This document shows, piece after piece, positions 1 to 7,450 of a DNA stretch of 46,269 bases. A program made the position numbers and the translations under genes. The notes under the pieces are model-generated. The model saw nothing but the letters and a program-made list of their open reading frames with translations. It was not told where the DNA came from and did not search any database. The stretch comes from an uncultured Clostridia bacterium (GTDB lineage: Bacteria; Bacillota; Clostridia; Christensenellales; DTU072). The stretch's first letter is position 1, and the number at the start of each line of letters is the position of its first letter. Location of the stretch: contig CALVNM010000010.1 of assembly GCA_944349735.1 (NCBI GenBank), forward strand, positions 1-46,269. Reading direction: 5' to 3'.

Positions 1-572
1 AGCGAATTCTTGATGACCACCGCGAGGAATTTGCAGTCGCCGTCGTAAGCTATCATTCCGTGAGGAAGGTTGGCGTTATAGTATATGCTGTCGCCTTCCG
101 CACGCACGGTGGTATAGTTATCGACGGTAACTTTGAGTTTACCTTCGAGAATGAGATCAAATTCCTGGTCGTTGTGGGTGGAAACGTGCAAGGGCTTATT
201 CTGCTCCTCGGGATCGAAACGCGCTTCGACGATGAAAGGCTCGGCGGCTTTATCCTTGAAGTGAGAAGCTAAATGGAAATAATTGAGACCTTTGCGCCTT
301 TCGAGCGGCATACCTTCGCCCGCGCGGGTCACCTGGAATCCGGTAAGACGAGGGGACTCTCCCGAGATGAGCTGGACGATGTCCACGCCGAAGTGCTTGG
401 CGAGTTTCTGAAGGAAGTTAAAAGTGAAATCTACTTTGCCCGATTCGGCGAGACGGTATTCTTCTACCGTTACCATGGCGGCGTCAGCCGCTTCTTCCAC
501 GCTTATATTTAATACTTCGCGGAGGTACTTGAGACGCTCCGCGATTTTTTTGATATCTGTTTCGCTGTACAT
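1..572 (-). CDS. XRE-family regulator with cupin domain (3' end cut by window edge)
   Basis: Reading leftward from ATG 572, 190 codons stay open to the window edge, so the C-terminus is missing. Residues about 5-65 form a helix-turn-helix of the XRE type. Residues about 90-190 form a cupin barrel, with the segment HVSTHNDQEFDLILEGKLKV typical of a cupin metal or ligand site, followed by GDSIYYNANLPHG. XRE-cupin proteins are small-molecule-responsive DNA-binding regulators that often control a neighbouring metabolic gene; the likely target lies beyond the left edge. The start is supported by GGAGCC placed 4 bases upstream of the ATG. The ligand cannot be told from the sequence. Confidence 0.85.
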   Translation of the reverse strand, partial: MYSETDIKKIAERLKYLREVLNISVEEAADAAMVTVEEYRLAESGKVDFTFNFLQKLAKHFGVDIVQLISGESPRLTGFQVTRAGEGMPLERRKGLNYFHLASHFKDKAAEPFIVEARFDPEEQNKPLHVSTHNDQEFDLILEGKLKVTVDNYTTVRAEGDSIYYNANLPHGMIAYDGDCKFLAVVIKNS

Positions 573-590
573 ATTGGCTCCTTTATAATT

Positions 591-611
591 CGGAAGGGAC
601 CGTGCCTTCCG
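591..611 (-). other. Hairpin between amaP and the XRE-cupin gene
   Basis: A 7-base-pair stem (CGGAAGG with CCTTCCG) and a 7-base loop lie in the 54-base gap after the amaP stop. On the minus strand it is followed by AATTATAAA rather than a T-run, so it is at best a weak terminator or an mRNA-stabilising hairpin. Confidence 0.35.
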
Positions 612-626
612 GAGCCGTCCGACGCT

Positions 627-1517
627 TTATTTATCTTCTTCGTCTGCGTCGACGGCGGTTTCTTCCGCCGCTTCGGTCTCGGGAGCTTCGGCTTCCTCGG
701 CTACAGTCTCCTCGACTGCTTCCTCGGCGGCTTCCGCGGCTTCTTCCTCGGAGGTCTCGACCTCTTCCGCTTCCGCTACGGGCTCCTCTGCGGCGTTTGC
801 GCTGTTTGCTACCGGTGCGTCGCTTTCCGACGCTTCATCTACTTCTGCATCCCCTCCCGAGGGGATAATACCGATAGTGTCTTCCGCTATTTCCGCAGGC
901 GCTTCGGCCGCTTCGGCGGCTTCGGCGACGTCGGCTTCGGGTTTGTTGACCTCGACGGTGGCTTTGAGCTCTTCTACGCGCTTGTCTACCGCGGCGGCGG
1001 AAGGCACGTAGGAATTCTTCGACTTCACGATACGGAAGTCTATGGAGGCGAATTCTATACCGAATATATTGGCAAAAGTATCGATGAGAGTGGCTCTCAC
1101 TTTGGTTACTACGTCCATGGTGGCGTCGGTGCTGAGCTTAAGGTCAACCTTAAGACGAACGTTACCGTTATCGTCGGCGACGATCTGGACTTTGGTAAGT
1201 TTGGCTTCGGGTATATCCTTTATAACGCGCTTCGCGGTACGCTTGACGACGGCGACGGTCGCTTTGGTGGCGGATTCCTTATTCTTGAAGAGCATTACGG
1301 AGGAAAGCTTCTCGTTATCCTGGAATGCGGCGAATACGGCAAGACCGGTAAGTACGGCGAAGATCACGGCAAGGCATATGAGCAACGCGCGAACGATGCT
1401 GTTGTCGAAATCGTTGAGCTCGAGTCCGCCGAAAGCGGTAACGAGCATCATTATAACGAAAAAGAGACTTATCACACCGAGGGTGATGGTAACAACCTTT
1501 TCGAAAATCTTTTTCAT
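627..1517 (-). CDS. amaP: Alkaline shock response membrane anchor protein AmaP-like
   Basis: A 296-residue protein. Two hydrophobic helices (about residues 10-32 and 42-64) are joined by a short polar loop. An Asp23/DUF322-like region follows (about 75-165), with VRLKVDLKLSTDATMDVV typical of that fold. The last 100 residues are almost only Ala and Glu with some Val, Asp and Ser, so they should be disordered and strongly acidic. AmaP anchors Asp23 at the membrane in staphylococci; here no asp23 gene lies beside it. GGAGG sits 8 bases before the ATG, and a clear promoter lies at 1564-1592. The tail is much longer than in the Staphylococcus protein. Family assignment is by overall pattern, so moderately sure. 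Confidence 0.75.
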   Translation of the reverse strand: MKKIFEKVVTITLGVISLFFVIMMLVTAFGGLELNDFDNSIVRALLICLAVIFAVLTGLAVFAAFQDNEKLSSVMLFKNKESATKATVAVVKRTAKRVIKDIPEAKLTKVQIVADDNGNVRLKVDLKLSTDATMDVVTKVRATLIDTFANIFGIEFASIDFRIVKSKNSYVPSAAAVDKRVEELKATVEVNKPEADVAEAAEAAEAPAEIAEDTIGIIPSGGDAEVDEASESDAPVANSANAAEEPVAEAEEVETSEEEAAEAAEEAVEETVAEEAEAPETEAAEETAVDADEEDK

Positions 1518-1563
1518 TTCTTAACCTCCGTTTACTTCGGCGTACGCCGCTTTATACGCAGTA

Positions 1564-1592
1564 ATTATAACACCCGAAACCGCGTATATCAA
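1564..1592 (-). promoter_or_regulatory. Sigma-A promoter of amaP
   Basis: On the minus strand TTGATA (1592-1587), 17 bases, then TATAAT (1569-1564). It reads into amaP with a leader of about 40 bases. Confidence 0.8.
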
Positions 1593-1631
1593 GCGATTTG
1601 AAGAGCGTAGTCAAAAAAGCCTGCGCGTATA

Positions 1632-1650
1632 CGCGCGCTTGCAACGCGCG
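1632..1650. other. CG-alternating hairpin in the gap 1518-1710
   Basis: CGCGCG (1632-1637) can pair with CGCGCG (1645-1650) around a 7-base loop. It is directly preceded by GCGTATACGC. It lies between the amaP promoter and the nitroreductase stop, and no T-run follows on either strand. Similar elements recur in other gaps of this window. Confidence 0.4.
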
Positions 1651-1710
1651 CCGACGATATAATATTATGCTCCGTGCGGCGTTCCTTTAGACGGCGGGGA
1701 GGCGTCAGGG

Positions 1711-2232
1711 TCAGATCCTGTTCACTTCTATGGAGTGGCGCGGTTTATCGAAAACGCCGAGAGGGGTATCCGAATAGCCTATAGCGAGAGCCGAAACAGG
1801 CGTAAATCCCTCGGGAAGCGAGAGTTTGGCGAGCAGGGCGGGCGCGCTTTCGAGAGGCTTGACGAAAGCCCACAGGTATACGCTCGCGACACCCAGAGCG
1901 CGCGCGGCGAGAGCCATATTCTCGATAACGCAGGCAACGTTGCTGTACTCTATGGCGGGGGATTCGCTCATTTTGGAGGAAACGACGATAAGCGTTTTCG
2001 CGCCGTAGAAGGGAGCGCGCGCTCTCGGCGAAGTGTCCTTGGCAAGCTCGGTAACGCCGTCGAGGAAGGCTTTGTCCTTCACCACGGTGATATGCAGCGT
2101 GTCGTAACGCGCTCTGCCTACGGGTGCGCTCATGCCAGCCTGTAGGATACGTTCGATAAGCTCCGCGCTTACCTCTTTATCGTTGAAATCGCGCGTGGAT
2201 ACGCGCGAGAATATAGTTTCGAAAGTTTCCAT
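1711..2232 (-). CDS. Nitroreductase-family FMN oxidoreductase
   Basis: A 173-residue protein, close to the usual length of small nitroreductases. The N-terminal SRVSTRDF segment is the phosphate-binding stretch of the FMN site. The segment about residues 95-125 (NVACVIENMALAARALGVAS) matches the central helix of the family, which binds FMN at a dimer interface and uses NAD(P)H. The substrate cannot be predicted. It starts 29 bases after the fumarase beta stop with AGGAG upstream, so it is probably the third gene of the fumarase operon. No promoter was seen in the short gap. Confidence 0.88.
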   Translation of the reverse strand: METFETIFSRVSTRDFNDKEVSAELIERILQAGMSAPVGRARYDTLHITVVKDKAFLDGVTELAKDTSPRARAPFYGAKTLIVVSSKMSESPAIEYSNVACVIENMALAARALGVASVYLWAFVKPLESAPALLAKLSLPEGFTPVSALAIGYSDTPLGVFDKPRHSIEVNRI

Positions 2233-2261
2233 ATTATATCCTGCTCCTTATGCGTTTTCGA

Positions 2262-2870
2262 TCAGTATTTCATGAAGTTGAGTTTGGGGTATAATTCTTC
2301 GAGCGCTTTTTCCTTGCGTTCGGCGAATACCTTTTTGTTGTTTTCGAAAAGGTTGTTGCCTTTGGTGTCTATCGACACGATGAGCGGTCCGAACTCTTTT
2401 ACTTTCAGCACCCAGAAGGCTTCGGGCATCCCGAGGTCGAGCCACTCCGCGTCCGTTATCTCCTCCACTTCCGCAGCTGCGACCACGGCGGAGCCGCCGG
2501 GGAATACGCAATGCACCGCTTTGTTTTCGACGCAGGCGCGAACCGTTTTTTCGCCCATTCCGCCCTTGCCGATTATTACCTTCACTCCGGTGAGCTCGAT
2601 GAATTCCTTTTCGAATTTCTCCATACGCATGCTCGTAGTGGGACCCACGGAGACCATTTGCCAGCCCGAATCCGTTTTCCTTACTATCGGTCCCGCGTGG
2701 AATACCGCTCCCCCCTCAAGAGGAGTGTGCGGCACGATACCCGACAAAACTCTTCTCTTATGACCGGTGTCGCGGCAGGTGACCACGGTACCCGTTATAT
2801 ATATGACGTCGCCGATGCGGAGATCTTCTACGTCGGCGGAGGTGATCGGGGTAGTCAATACTTTTTTCAT
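2262..2870 (-). CDS. Fumarate hydratase class I, beta subunit
   Basis: A 202-residue protein matching the C-terminal (beta) half of iron-sulfur hydro-lyases of the fumarase/L-tartrate dehydratase type. Recognisable parts are [20 protein letters not shown] at the N-terminus, the GPIV and GPTTSMRM segments and IIGKGGMG. With the alpha subunit it interconverts fumarate and malate in the cytoplasm; tartrate dehydratase is the main alternative. Its ATG overlaps the stop of the alpha gene by four bases (ATGA), which points to coupled translation and a fixed subunit ratio. Confidence 0.93.
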   Translation of the reverse strand: MKKVLTTPITSADVEDLRIGDVIYITGTVVTCRDTGHKRRVLSGIVPHTPLEGGAVFHAGPIVRKTDSGWQMVSVGPTTSMRMEKFEKEFIELTGVKVIIGKGGMGEKTVRACVENKAVHCVFPGGSAVVAAAEVEEITDAEWLDLGMPEAFWVLKVKEFGPLIVSIDTKGNNLFENNKKVFAERKEKALEELYPKLNFMKY

Positions 2871-3757
2871 AGTGCTGCCTCCTTATGCGACAGGACGGTA
2901 TAGTTCATATCGGCGTCGAATACTATCGTGCCTCTGCGGTGCGCCCAGCAGCCGAACGCCACTCCCACGCCAAGTGCGGAAGGATGACGCGCCATATTTT
3001 CGATGTTTACGCAAAGCACGCTCGCGCTTCCCGAAAGCCCTTGCGGTCCTATCGCGATACCGTTGAGCGCGTTTTCGAGATCTTCTTCCATACGCGCGAC
3101 GAGCGGATCGGGATTACGGGAACCCACTTTACGCAGGGAAGCGCGCTTCGCGAGCTTCGCGCTCGAAGCCACGCAAGTGCCCACGCCTACGCCCACCACG
3201 AGCGGAGGACAGGCGTTCACGCCGAATTCCACGAGCGTGTCCGCGACGAATTTCGCTATTCCTTCGTAGCCCGCGCTCGGCATAAGTACCGCGGCGCGTC
3301 CGGGAAGAGAACAGCCGCCGCCCGCCATATACACGTCCGCTTCGAGCTTGTCGGAATTCGGCACGAGCTCGTATTCGATATAGGGGACTTTCTTACCGGT
3401 ATTGGTGCCGGTGTTTTTCTCCTTGAAAGTTTCCACCGCGTTATGGCGAAGGGGCGCTTTTTCGGTGGCGATCTCCGTGGCTTTCAGCAGGAGCGGCTCC
3501 AGCTCGTCTATGAGCGGGAAATGCGTTCCCACACGTAAAAAATACTGTATAACTCCCGTGTCCTGGCACAGAGGTCTCGAGAGCTTCACTGCCAAATTCA
3601 TATTTTCGAACATGCAGTCGTAGACCGCTTTCGCCATGGGGACTTCCTCGGCGGCGCGAAGCTCGGCGAGCTTTGCCACGACGTCGTCGGGAAGCACTTT
3701 CGCCACCAATCCGACGAATGACGCTACCGTCGAAACGAATTTTTCCGATTTATCCAT
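2867..3757 (-). CDS. Fumarate hydratase class I, alpha subunit
   Basis: A 296-residue iron-sulfur subunit. The three cysteines expected to bind the [4Fe-4S] cluster are C64 (in LCQDTG), C183 (in [12 protein letters not shown]) and C270 (in GCWAHRRG). The start is ATG 3757 because GGAGG sits 4 bases upstream and the promoter at 3780-3808 lies just beyond; an in-frame ATG at 3859 would put the promoter inside the coding region. It is first in the operon with the beta subunit and the nitroreductase. An oxygen-sensitive class I fumarase fits an anaerobe. Confidence 0.93.
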   Translation of the reverse strand: MDKSEKFVSTVASFVGLVAKVLPDDVVAKLAELRAAEEVPMAKAVYDCMFENMNLAVKLSRPLCQDTGVIQYFLRVGTHFPLIDELEPLLLKATEIATEKAPLRHNAVETFKEKNTGTNTGKKVPYIEYELVPNSDKLEADVYMAGGGCSLPGRAAVLMPSAGYEGIAKFVADTLVEFGVNACPPLVVGVGVGTCVASSAKLAKRASLRKVGSRNPDPLVARMEEDLENALNGIAIGPQGLSGSASVLCVNIENMARHPSALGVGVAFGCWAHRRGTIVFDADMNYTVLSHKEAAL

Positions 3758-3779
3758 AACGCCTCCTTGTTGCGCGGAA

Positions 3780-3808
3780 ATTATACCACGTTTGCCGGTC
3801 GAAAGCAA
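3780..3808 (-). promoter_or_regulatory. Promoter of the fumarase-nitroreductase operon
   Basis: On the minus strand TTGCTT (3808-3803), 17 bases, TATAAT (3785-3780). The ribosome site GGAGG follows about 14 bases after the -10 box. Confidence 0.8.
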
Positions 3809-3848
3809 GCGCGCCCGCGGGTGAATTTCATAGGTGAAGCGCGTTTCG

Positions 3849-3877
3849 TTGACTCGCACGTTCTGCGGGATTATAAT
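3849..3877 (+). promoter_or_regulatory. Promoter of the PII-like gene
   Basis: TTGACT (3849-3854), 17 bases, TATAAT (3872-3877). It is followed by GAGGAGG at 3889-3895 and ATG 3901, giving a very short leader. It is divergent from the fumarase promoter about 40 bases to the left. Confidence 0.85.
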
Positions 3878-3900
3878 AGCATAGAACTGAGGAGGTAAAT

Positions 3901-4227
3901 ATGCATTTGCTTTGGGTCAACGTCAAAGACGACTTTATGTTCGAAAAAACCGTGAGGCTCCTTAACGAAGCCGGTTTCAACGGAATGGTGCTGCCGAGCA
4001 CCAGCATACACAGCGTGATGAATCACGCTTCCGTGGAGCCGATACCTTTTTTCGGCGGCTTCAACAAACTGAAAAAACGTCCTTTCGACACGGGACATAC
4101 GCTGATAATGCTTCTCGAGCCGGACAGACTCGAGTTAGCCAAGGAAAAGGTGCGCGAAGTGGTCGCGGATATGAAGCACAAAGGCGTGATGTTCTCGATC
4201 CCAGTGGAATTCTGCGAAGGGCTTTGA
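3901..4227 (+). CDS. Small PII-like (ferredoxin-fold) protein, possible antiporter regulator
   Basis: A 108-residue soluble protein with a beta-alpha-beta, beta-alpha-beta pattern: strand LLWVNV, helix about 13-25, strand GMVLPS, a loop of about 30 residues, strand HTLIMLLE, a long helix about 78-93, and strand GVMFSIPVEF. This matches PII-like trimeric regulators, although no signature lets me name the family. PII-like proteins are often encoded beside a transporter that they gate in response to a nucleotide. Here an antiporter gene follows 126 bases later on the same strand. Role in gating is inference from position. GAGGAGG lies 5 bases before the ATG. Confidence 0.7.
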   Translation: MHLLWVNVKDDFMFEKTVRLLNEAGFNGMVLPSTSIHSVMNHASVEPIPFFGGFNKLKKRPFDTGHTLIMLLEPDRLELAKEKVREVVADMKHKGVMFSIPVEFCEGL

Positions 4228-4353
4228 GCTAGCGGGTGGTTCCGCGCATAAGAAGCGCATTCGATTCTTTATATTATAATCGGAATAATTTAATTAAAGC
4301 TAAAAGCGAAAAAGAAAGCGGGCGCGTGGCGCGGGCTTTCTACGAAGGTGAAT

Positions 4354-5649
4354 ATGACTGCGATATTGGGTATAGCTCTCGCAATGGTTTTCGGTCTTGT
4401 ATTCAACAGGGTGATGAAACTTTTCAATCTCCCCAGCGTGACCGGCTATCTCGCGGCGGGAATAATAGTGGGACCGTATTGTATAGGGCTGCTGAGCGGC
4501 GGCACGCTTACGGGAGTGAGTTTCATAACGGATATAGCTCTCGGTTTCATCGCCTTTTCGATAGGCGGTGAATTCAAGCTCTCGAATATCAAAAGCCTGG
4601 GGTCGAAAATTCTCGTCATAACGATATTGCAGGCTCTCGGCGCGGTCGCGCTCGTGATGGGCGCGCTTTTCGTCGTACGCGCCGTCGCTCCCGACCTTAT
4701 CGACACGCCCGCGATACTGCTTTTGTCCGCGATAGCCACCGCTACCGCACCCGCGGCGACGCTTATGGTCGTAAGGCAGTTCAAGGCCCGCGGCGTCGTG
4801 ACGGATACGCTGCTTCCAGTAGTGGCTTTCGACGACGCGATAGGGCTTATGGTATTCGCCGTCTGTTCGGGGATTGCCAAAGTGGTGGCGGCGGGCTCCG
4901 AACTCACCGTGACTAGCGTTCTTCTGATGCCGCTTTTCGAGATATTCGTAAGCATCGCCATAGGCGCGGCGCTCGGCTTCGTGCTGACCCTTTGCAGCCG
5001 TCTTTTCCGTTCTCGCGCCAACCGTCTCTGCTGCATGGTGACGCTTACGCTCGCGGGCGTGGGTATATGCGAACTCAACATTCTCGGCGGCAACCTCTCA
5101 TCTCTTCTCACCTGTATGATGATAGGGGCGGTGTTCGTCAATACCCGTAAGGACGCGGAAATGATACTCGAAGGCACCGAACGCTGGACGCCGCCGCTGT
5201 TCATGCTGTTTTTCGTTATCTCAGGAGCGACTCTCGACCTTGCGGTGATACCTAAGGTGGGAGTAGTCGGCATAGTCTATATCGTATTCCGTTCTCTCGG
5301 CAAATACTTCGGCGCTTTCGCCGGAGCGGCTATAACCAAAGCCGACAAGCAGGTAAGAAATCACCTCGGCATAACCCTTCTGCCGCAGGCAGGCGTAGCG
5401 ATAGGTATGGCGCAGATAGTTGCCAATACCCCAGAATTCGCCGCTATAGCGGGGCAGGTGGTGACGGTGACTCTGTGCGCCACTCTCGTATACGAACTGG
5501 TGGGACCTCTGCTTACGAAGATGAGTCTCAAAGCGGCAGGCGAGATCACCGAACGCGGTAAATTACCCGTCACCGAACTCGTGGAAGCCGTACGCGCGCG
5601 CATAGCCGCCCGCAAAAGCAAAAGCGACGGCGATAACACCGTCGGCTAA
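4354..5649 (+). CDS. Cation:proton antiporter, CPA2 type
   Basis: A 431-residue protein with about 12 hydrophobic helices. LPSVTGYLAAGIIVGP near the N-terminus and the paired aspartates in VVAFDDAIGLMVFAV (about residue 165) are hallmarks of KefB/NapA-type CPA2 exchangers, which swap Na+ or K+ for protons across the cytoplasmic membrane. No C-terminal TrkA/RCK domain is present; only a short basic tail follows the last helix. ATG 4354 is preferred over GTG 4348 because AAGGTG serves as its ribosome site. Control by the PII-like neighbour could replace the missing RCK domain. The ion cannot be told from the sequence. Confidence 0.88.
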   Translation: MTAILGIALAMVFGLVFNRVMKLFNLPSVTGYLAAGIIVGPYCIGLLSGGTLTGVSFITDIALGFIAFSIGGEFKLSNIKSLGSKILVITILQALGAVALVMGALFVVRAVAPDLIDTPAILLLSAIATATAPAATLMVVRQFKARGVVTDTLLPVVAFDDAIGLMVFAVCSGIAKVVAAGSELTVTSVLLMPLFEIFVSIAIGAALGFVLTLCSRLFRSRANRLCCMVTLTLAGVGICELNILGGNLSSLLTCMMIGAVFVNTRKDAEMILEGTERWTPPLFMLFFVISGATLDLAVIPKVGVVGIVYIVFRSLGKYFGAFAGAAITKADKQVRNHLGITLLPQAGVAIGMAQIVANTPEFAAIAGQVVTVTLCATLVYELVGPLLTKMSLKAAGEITERGKLPVTELVEAVRARIAARKSKSDGDNTVG

Positions 5650-5708
5650 AGTTTTGACGCTCGTAGCCGACAGTAAATGACGGCGCGTCCAGGAAAACAT
5701 TTATTTTA

Positions 5709-5924
5709 TTACTTGGTGTATTCCTTGTCCAGCCCGAGGATATAATCGGCGGAACATTCTAGGGCTTTGCACAAAGCCGCGAAAGTTTCGAGTTTAGGAA
5801 GTTTTTTCGTAGTTTTATACTGTGTGATCATCTCGGGCGAAACGCCGACCATGTCGGCGAGTTGCTTCGTGGTGTAGGGGGAGTATTTGAGTTCTTCGAC
5901 CAGTCTTTCCTTAATTAGATTCAT
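5709..5924 (-). CDS. Small XRE helix-turn-helix repressor
   Basis: A 71-residue protein that is almost entirely one HTH_3 domain: YTTKQLADMVGVSPEMITQY gives helices 2 and 3, and LAALCKAL-like residues and CSADYILGLD end the domain as in many Cro/CI-like proteins. No second domain is present, so it should act as a DNA-binding dimer. GGAGG lies 7 bases before the ATG. A perfect palindrome and a direct repeat just upstream (5937-5964) are probable operators, suggesting autoregulation and possibly control of the divergent phosphatase gene. Confidence 0.88.
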   Translation of the reverse strand: MNLIKERLVEELKYSPYTTKQLADMVGVSPEMITQYKTTKKLPKLETFAALCKALECSADYILGLDKEYTK

Positions 5925-5936
5925 GTTACTACCTCC

Positions 5937-5964
5937 TGGGAATTCCCAATATAACTATATAACT
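5937..5964. promoter_or_regulatory. Candidate operator: palindrome plus direct repeat
   Basis: TGGGAATTCCCA (5937-5948) is a perfect 12-base palindrome. It is immediately followed by two copies of ATATAACT (5949-5956 and 5957-5964). Both lie just upstream of the XRE repressor start, with the palindrome touching its ribosome site. Confidence 0.55.
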
Positions 5965-6158
5965 GTGAAGTGGACTAAAGGAGTTTTATAACCGACAGTT
6001 ATCGGCATATGCTGTTAAATCAACGTGACTTTATGCGCGGGTTGCGCTGAAACCTATCGCAGTATATCCGTAAAACGGTATCCTTATACGTAATTACGGA
6101 GACCTATAATTGCTCGTATCGGGGCAATAGCTTTATGCGCGACATACGCGCGCGGGTG
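5965..6158. other. Non-coding gap between the XRE repressor and the phosphatase gene
   Basis: The divergent gap runs 5925-6217. Apart from the operator candidates and the phosphatase promoter I see short imperfect inverted repeats (CCGACAGTTATCGG near 5993) and no credible coding frame. The XRE promoter must lie here, but no clear -35/-10 pair was found for it. Confidence 0.5.
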
Positions 6159-6186
6159 TTGACAAACGTATAATATTTGATATAAT
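6159..6186 (+). promoter_or_regulatory. Promoter of the metallophosphatase gene
   Basis: TTGACA (6159-6164), 16 bases, TATAAT (6181-6186). Both boxes are perfect consensus, and GAGGAGG follows at 6206-6212. Confidence 0.88.
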
Positions 6187-6217
6187 AATCAAGTAACTAA
6201 CCTGTGAGGAGGCAGAC

Positions 6218-7381
6218 ATGGCTTTAGTCAGAGAGAGACGTAGGAAGATTTTCTGGATCGTCGTGGCGAGCATTATCGCGGCGATCGTGGTTTTTTTGGC
6301 GCTGGTGACCGTCATAGGGGTCATCGGATATTCCGTTAATTACAATGCTCTCGATGACGTGGAAGCGGTCGGCTCCAGATATACGCCCGTCTTCGAGAAC
6401 GGAGTATACACGTTCAACGTGGACGCCGAGGACGACTTCCGCATTCTGCAGATCACGGACGTGCATATCGGCGGCGGAGCGTTCTCGATAGGCAAGGACG
6501 CAAAGGCGCTCGACGCCGTGGAGAAGCTCGTGCGCGCGGCTAAGCCCGATCTTGTGGTGGTAACCGGCGACGTGGCTTATCCCTTCCCGCTTCAATCGGG
6601 TTCTTTCAATAATTTGCGCGAATCGGAAATGTTCGCAAAGCTGATGGAGAAGCTCGAAGTATACTATACTATTTCCTTCGGCAATCACGATACCGAGTCC
6701 TACAGCTTCTACGACCGTAACGATCTTTACGAATTCTATTCCGACGAGAAGTATTGCCTTATAGACAGAGCGGATAATGCCGACGGCATAAATTATGCCG
6801 TAAACATCGCGGACGCCGAGACCGGACGTATCATACAGACACTCTATATGATGGATACGCACGCGTACGTAAAAGACGGAAACGGACTTTTCGACCGCTA
6901 CGACGGACTGCACGAGAATCAGATAGTCTGGTATCGCTCGGAAGTGGAGCGTATGAATTCGATCAATGCCGCTTTCGGCGACGTGGAATCGCTGCTTTTC
7001 ATGCACATTCCGTTCGTGGAATACGAGACCGCCTGGCAGGAATACAGAGAGGCGGGCAGTAAGGATACGGAAAACGTAACGTATTTTTACGGCGAAGCCC
7101 TCGAACCCGACGAAAACATATGTCATTCGATGTACGACGACGATATGTTCGAAACGATTCTGGAGCTAGGCAGCACCAAAGGCGTATTTGTCGGGCACGA
7201 TCATCTCAATTATTACAGTTTAGAATATAAAGGAGTCCGACTTACCTACGGAATGAGCATCGATTATCTTGCATACATCGGCATAGGTAAGGATACGACA
7301 CAGCGCGGCGCTACGATCATAGACCTCGACGGAAGCGGAAACGCGGACATCGGGATGCTTCCCCTCGAATCCGTAAAATAG
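6218..7381 (+). CDS. Membrane-anchored calcineurin-like metallophosphoesterase
   Basis: A 387-residue protein. A basic N-terminus (RERRRK) and one hydrophobic helix (about residues 12-40) form a signal anchor, so the catalytic part should face outward. The metallophosphatase motifs appear in order: D81-x-H83 in ITDVHIGG, GD at 117-118, GNHD at 155-158, and GHDH at 326-329. These bind two metal ions. The fold hydrolyses phosphoesters, but the substrate is unknown. GAGGAGG lies 5 bases before the ATG, the promoter is at 6159-6186, and a terminator follows at 7394. It is probably a single-gene transcript. Confidence 0.9.
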   Translation: MALVRERRRKIFWIVVASIIAAIVVFLALVTVIGVIGYSVNYNALDDVEAVGSRYTPVFENGVYTFNVDAEDDFRILQITDVHIGGGAFSIGKDAKALDAVEKLVRAAKPDLVVVTGDVAYPFPLQSGSFNNLRESEMFAKLMEKLEVYYTISFGNHDTESYSFYDRNDLYEFYSDEKYCLIDRADNADGINYAVNIADAETGRIIQTLYMMDTHAYVKDGNGLFDRYDGLHENQIVWYRSEVERMNSINAAFGDVESLLFMHIPFVEYETAWQEYREAGSKDTENVTYFYGEALEPDENICHSMYDDDMFETILELGSTKGVFVGHDHLNYYSLEYKGVRLTYGMSIDYLAYIGIGKDTTQRGATIIDLDGSGNADIGMLPLESVK

Positions 7382-7393
7382 ATCGTTATAAAG

Positions 7394-7430
7394 AAAAAAG
7401 CGGTAAGCGTTCGCGCTTACCGCTTTTCGT
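7394..7430. terminator. Bidirectional rho-independent terminator
   Basis: Stem GCGGTAAGCG (7400-7409), loop TTCG, and CGCTTACCGC (7414-7423), flanked by six A on the left (7394-7399) and TTTT on the right. It can end both the phosphatase gene and the converging GH2 gene. Confidence 0.9.
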
Positions 7431-7450
7431 TGTCTTAAGGCACCTATATT

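Noticed and set aside
602..868. Plus-strand Arg/Leu/Pro-rich frame
   Set aside because: It is the complement of the Ala/Glu-rich tail of AmaP and has the composition expected from that.
3758..3859. N-terminal extension of fumarase alpha from ATG 3859
   Set aside because: The extension would contain the promoter and ribosome site of the gene and shows no family similarity.
4275..4280. TATAAT between the PII-like gene and the antiporter
   Set aside because: No acceptable -35 box lies 16-18 bases upstream, so an internal promoter is not supported.
4446..5273. Minus-strand 275-codon frame
   Set aside because: It lies opposite the antiporter gene, is rich in Ser, Thr and Pro without a pattern, and has no promoter or ribosome site.
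5641..5671. GTCGGCT/AGCCGAC inverted repeat at the antiporter stop
   Set aside because: The loop is 17 bases, the stem only 7 pairs and no T-run follows; I do not call it a terminator.
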